Positions 63,914 through 64,000 of a DNA stretch of 64,000 bases are shown here, in pieces. Source of the stretch: Ignavibacteriales bacterium (lineage in GTDB: Bacteria > Bacteroidota > Ignavibacteria > Ignavibacteriales > Ignavibacteriaceae); contig JAGUYG010000048.1 in NCBI GenBank assembly GCA_020061465.1, forward strand, positions 1 to 64,000, given 5' to 3'. Each line of letters starts with the position of its first letter. Within the stretch, counting starts at the first letter, position 1. The translations under genes and the position numbers were made by a program. Below the pieces are notes generated by a model. The model saw only the letters and a program-made list of their open reading frames with translations, searched no databases and was not told the DNA's origin.

Positions 63914-64000
63914 TCCTGGTTGGAGGCAGCTAACAACGCCCTATAGCAACTTCATGCAAAAGGATGAATCGAAAAGTGAAATCTTAAATCCTGCTCACCC

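Larger units (their letters stand above)
63670..64000. other. Terminal spacer without gene
   Basis: No gene is seen up to the window end. This is the upstream region of purF. It contains the hairpin at 63829-63863 and the two small hairpins behind it. No convincing minus-strand promoter hexamers were found in the first 130 bp. Confidence 0.5.

Overview
The window is a 64-kb piece of AT-rich bacterial chromosome. It looks like a member of the Ignavibacteria (the Ignavibacteriota / Bacteroidota-Chlorobi branch). The evidence is a secreted subtilase ending in a type IX secretion (T9SS) sorting domain, a TonB receptor with an N-terminal carboxypeptidase-regulatory-like domain, Wzi-, DUF2279-, DUF3108- and DUF2795-type proteins, a GatB/YqeY-CvpA-MutS2 cluster, and HprK without a nearby sugar PTS. 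The assignment rests on gene content only. No rRNA, tRNA, CRISPR array, prophage or insertion sequence was recognised.

Layout. 1-315: a small array of ATCCC-N3-GGGAT hairpins. 316-5760 (minus): GT9 heptosyltransferase, DNA polymerase I, APC permease. 5761-6610: a long divergent spacer with a palindromic repeat element. 6611-10469 (plus): NhaC antiporter, two small membrane or exported proteins, DAACS symporter. 10853-12618: secreted EEP hydrolase and SDR enzyme. 12785-17872: ExbB-ExbD-ExbD, a perfect terminator, then YqeY-CvpA-MutS2. 17881-19867: biotin carboxylase and biotin carrier. 20107-23905: lipoprotein, TonB receptor, SPOR lipoprotein. 24220-29556: Ssb, a CNNM/CBS protein, an orphan MCE protein with a small partner, gamma-glutamyltransferase, AcpS. 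29830-36812: HNH protein, then a tight trpS-scpA-scpB-pseudouridine synthase-dacB-lysS run. 36885-44568: envelope genes (DUF2279, GT2, Wzi-like barrel, S41 protease, DUF3108), gamma carbonic anhydrase, MBL hydrolase, YbeY. 44773-51792: TopA, Xer recombinase, HPF, HprK, M23 peptidase, DUF2795, HolB. 51857-56097: thiolase, 3-hydroxyacyl-CoA dehydrogenase, CLC transporter. 56246-63669 (minus): an overlapping chain purF, T9SS subtilase, pgsA, ftsY and a small basic membrane protein. 63670-64000: hairpin repeats only.

Most of the window is housekeeping and envelope biology. No obvious new defence or biosynthetic system is visible. The less ordinary points are: a CLC transporter fused to CBS and RCK_C-like domains that lacks two textbook CLC residues; an orphan MCE protein with a small membrane partner; a YbeY with Asp in place of the third metal-binding His; a large secreted protease translationally coupled inside a purF-pgsA-ftsY chain; an almost leaderless promoter for an M23 peptidase; an extra roughly 90-residue segment in a DAACS symporter; and several families of dispersed palindromic repeats that fill the intergenic spaces. 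Many genes start with TTG or GTG, and several starts were moved inward to a TTG or GTG just behind a clear Shine-Dalgarno sequence.
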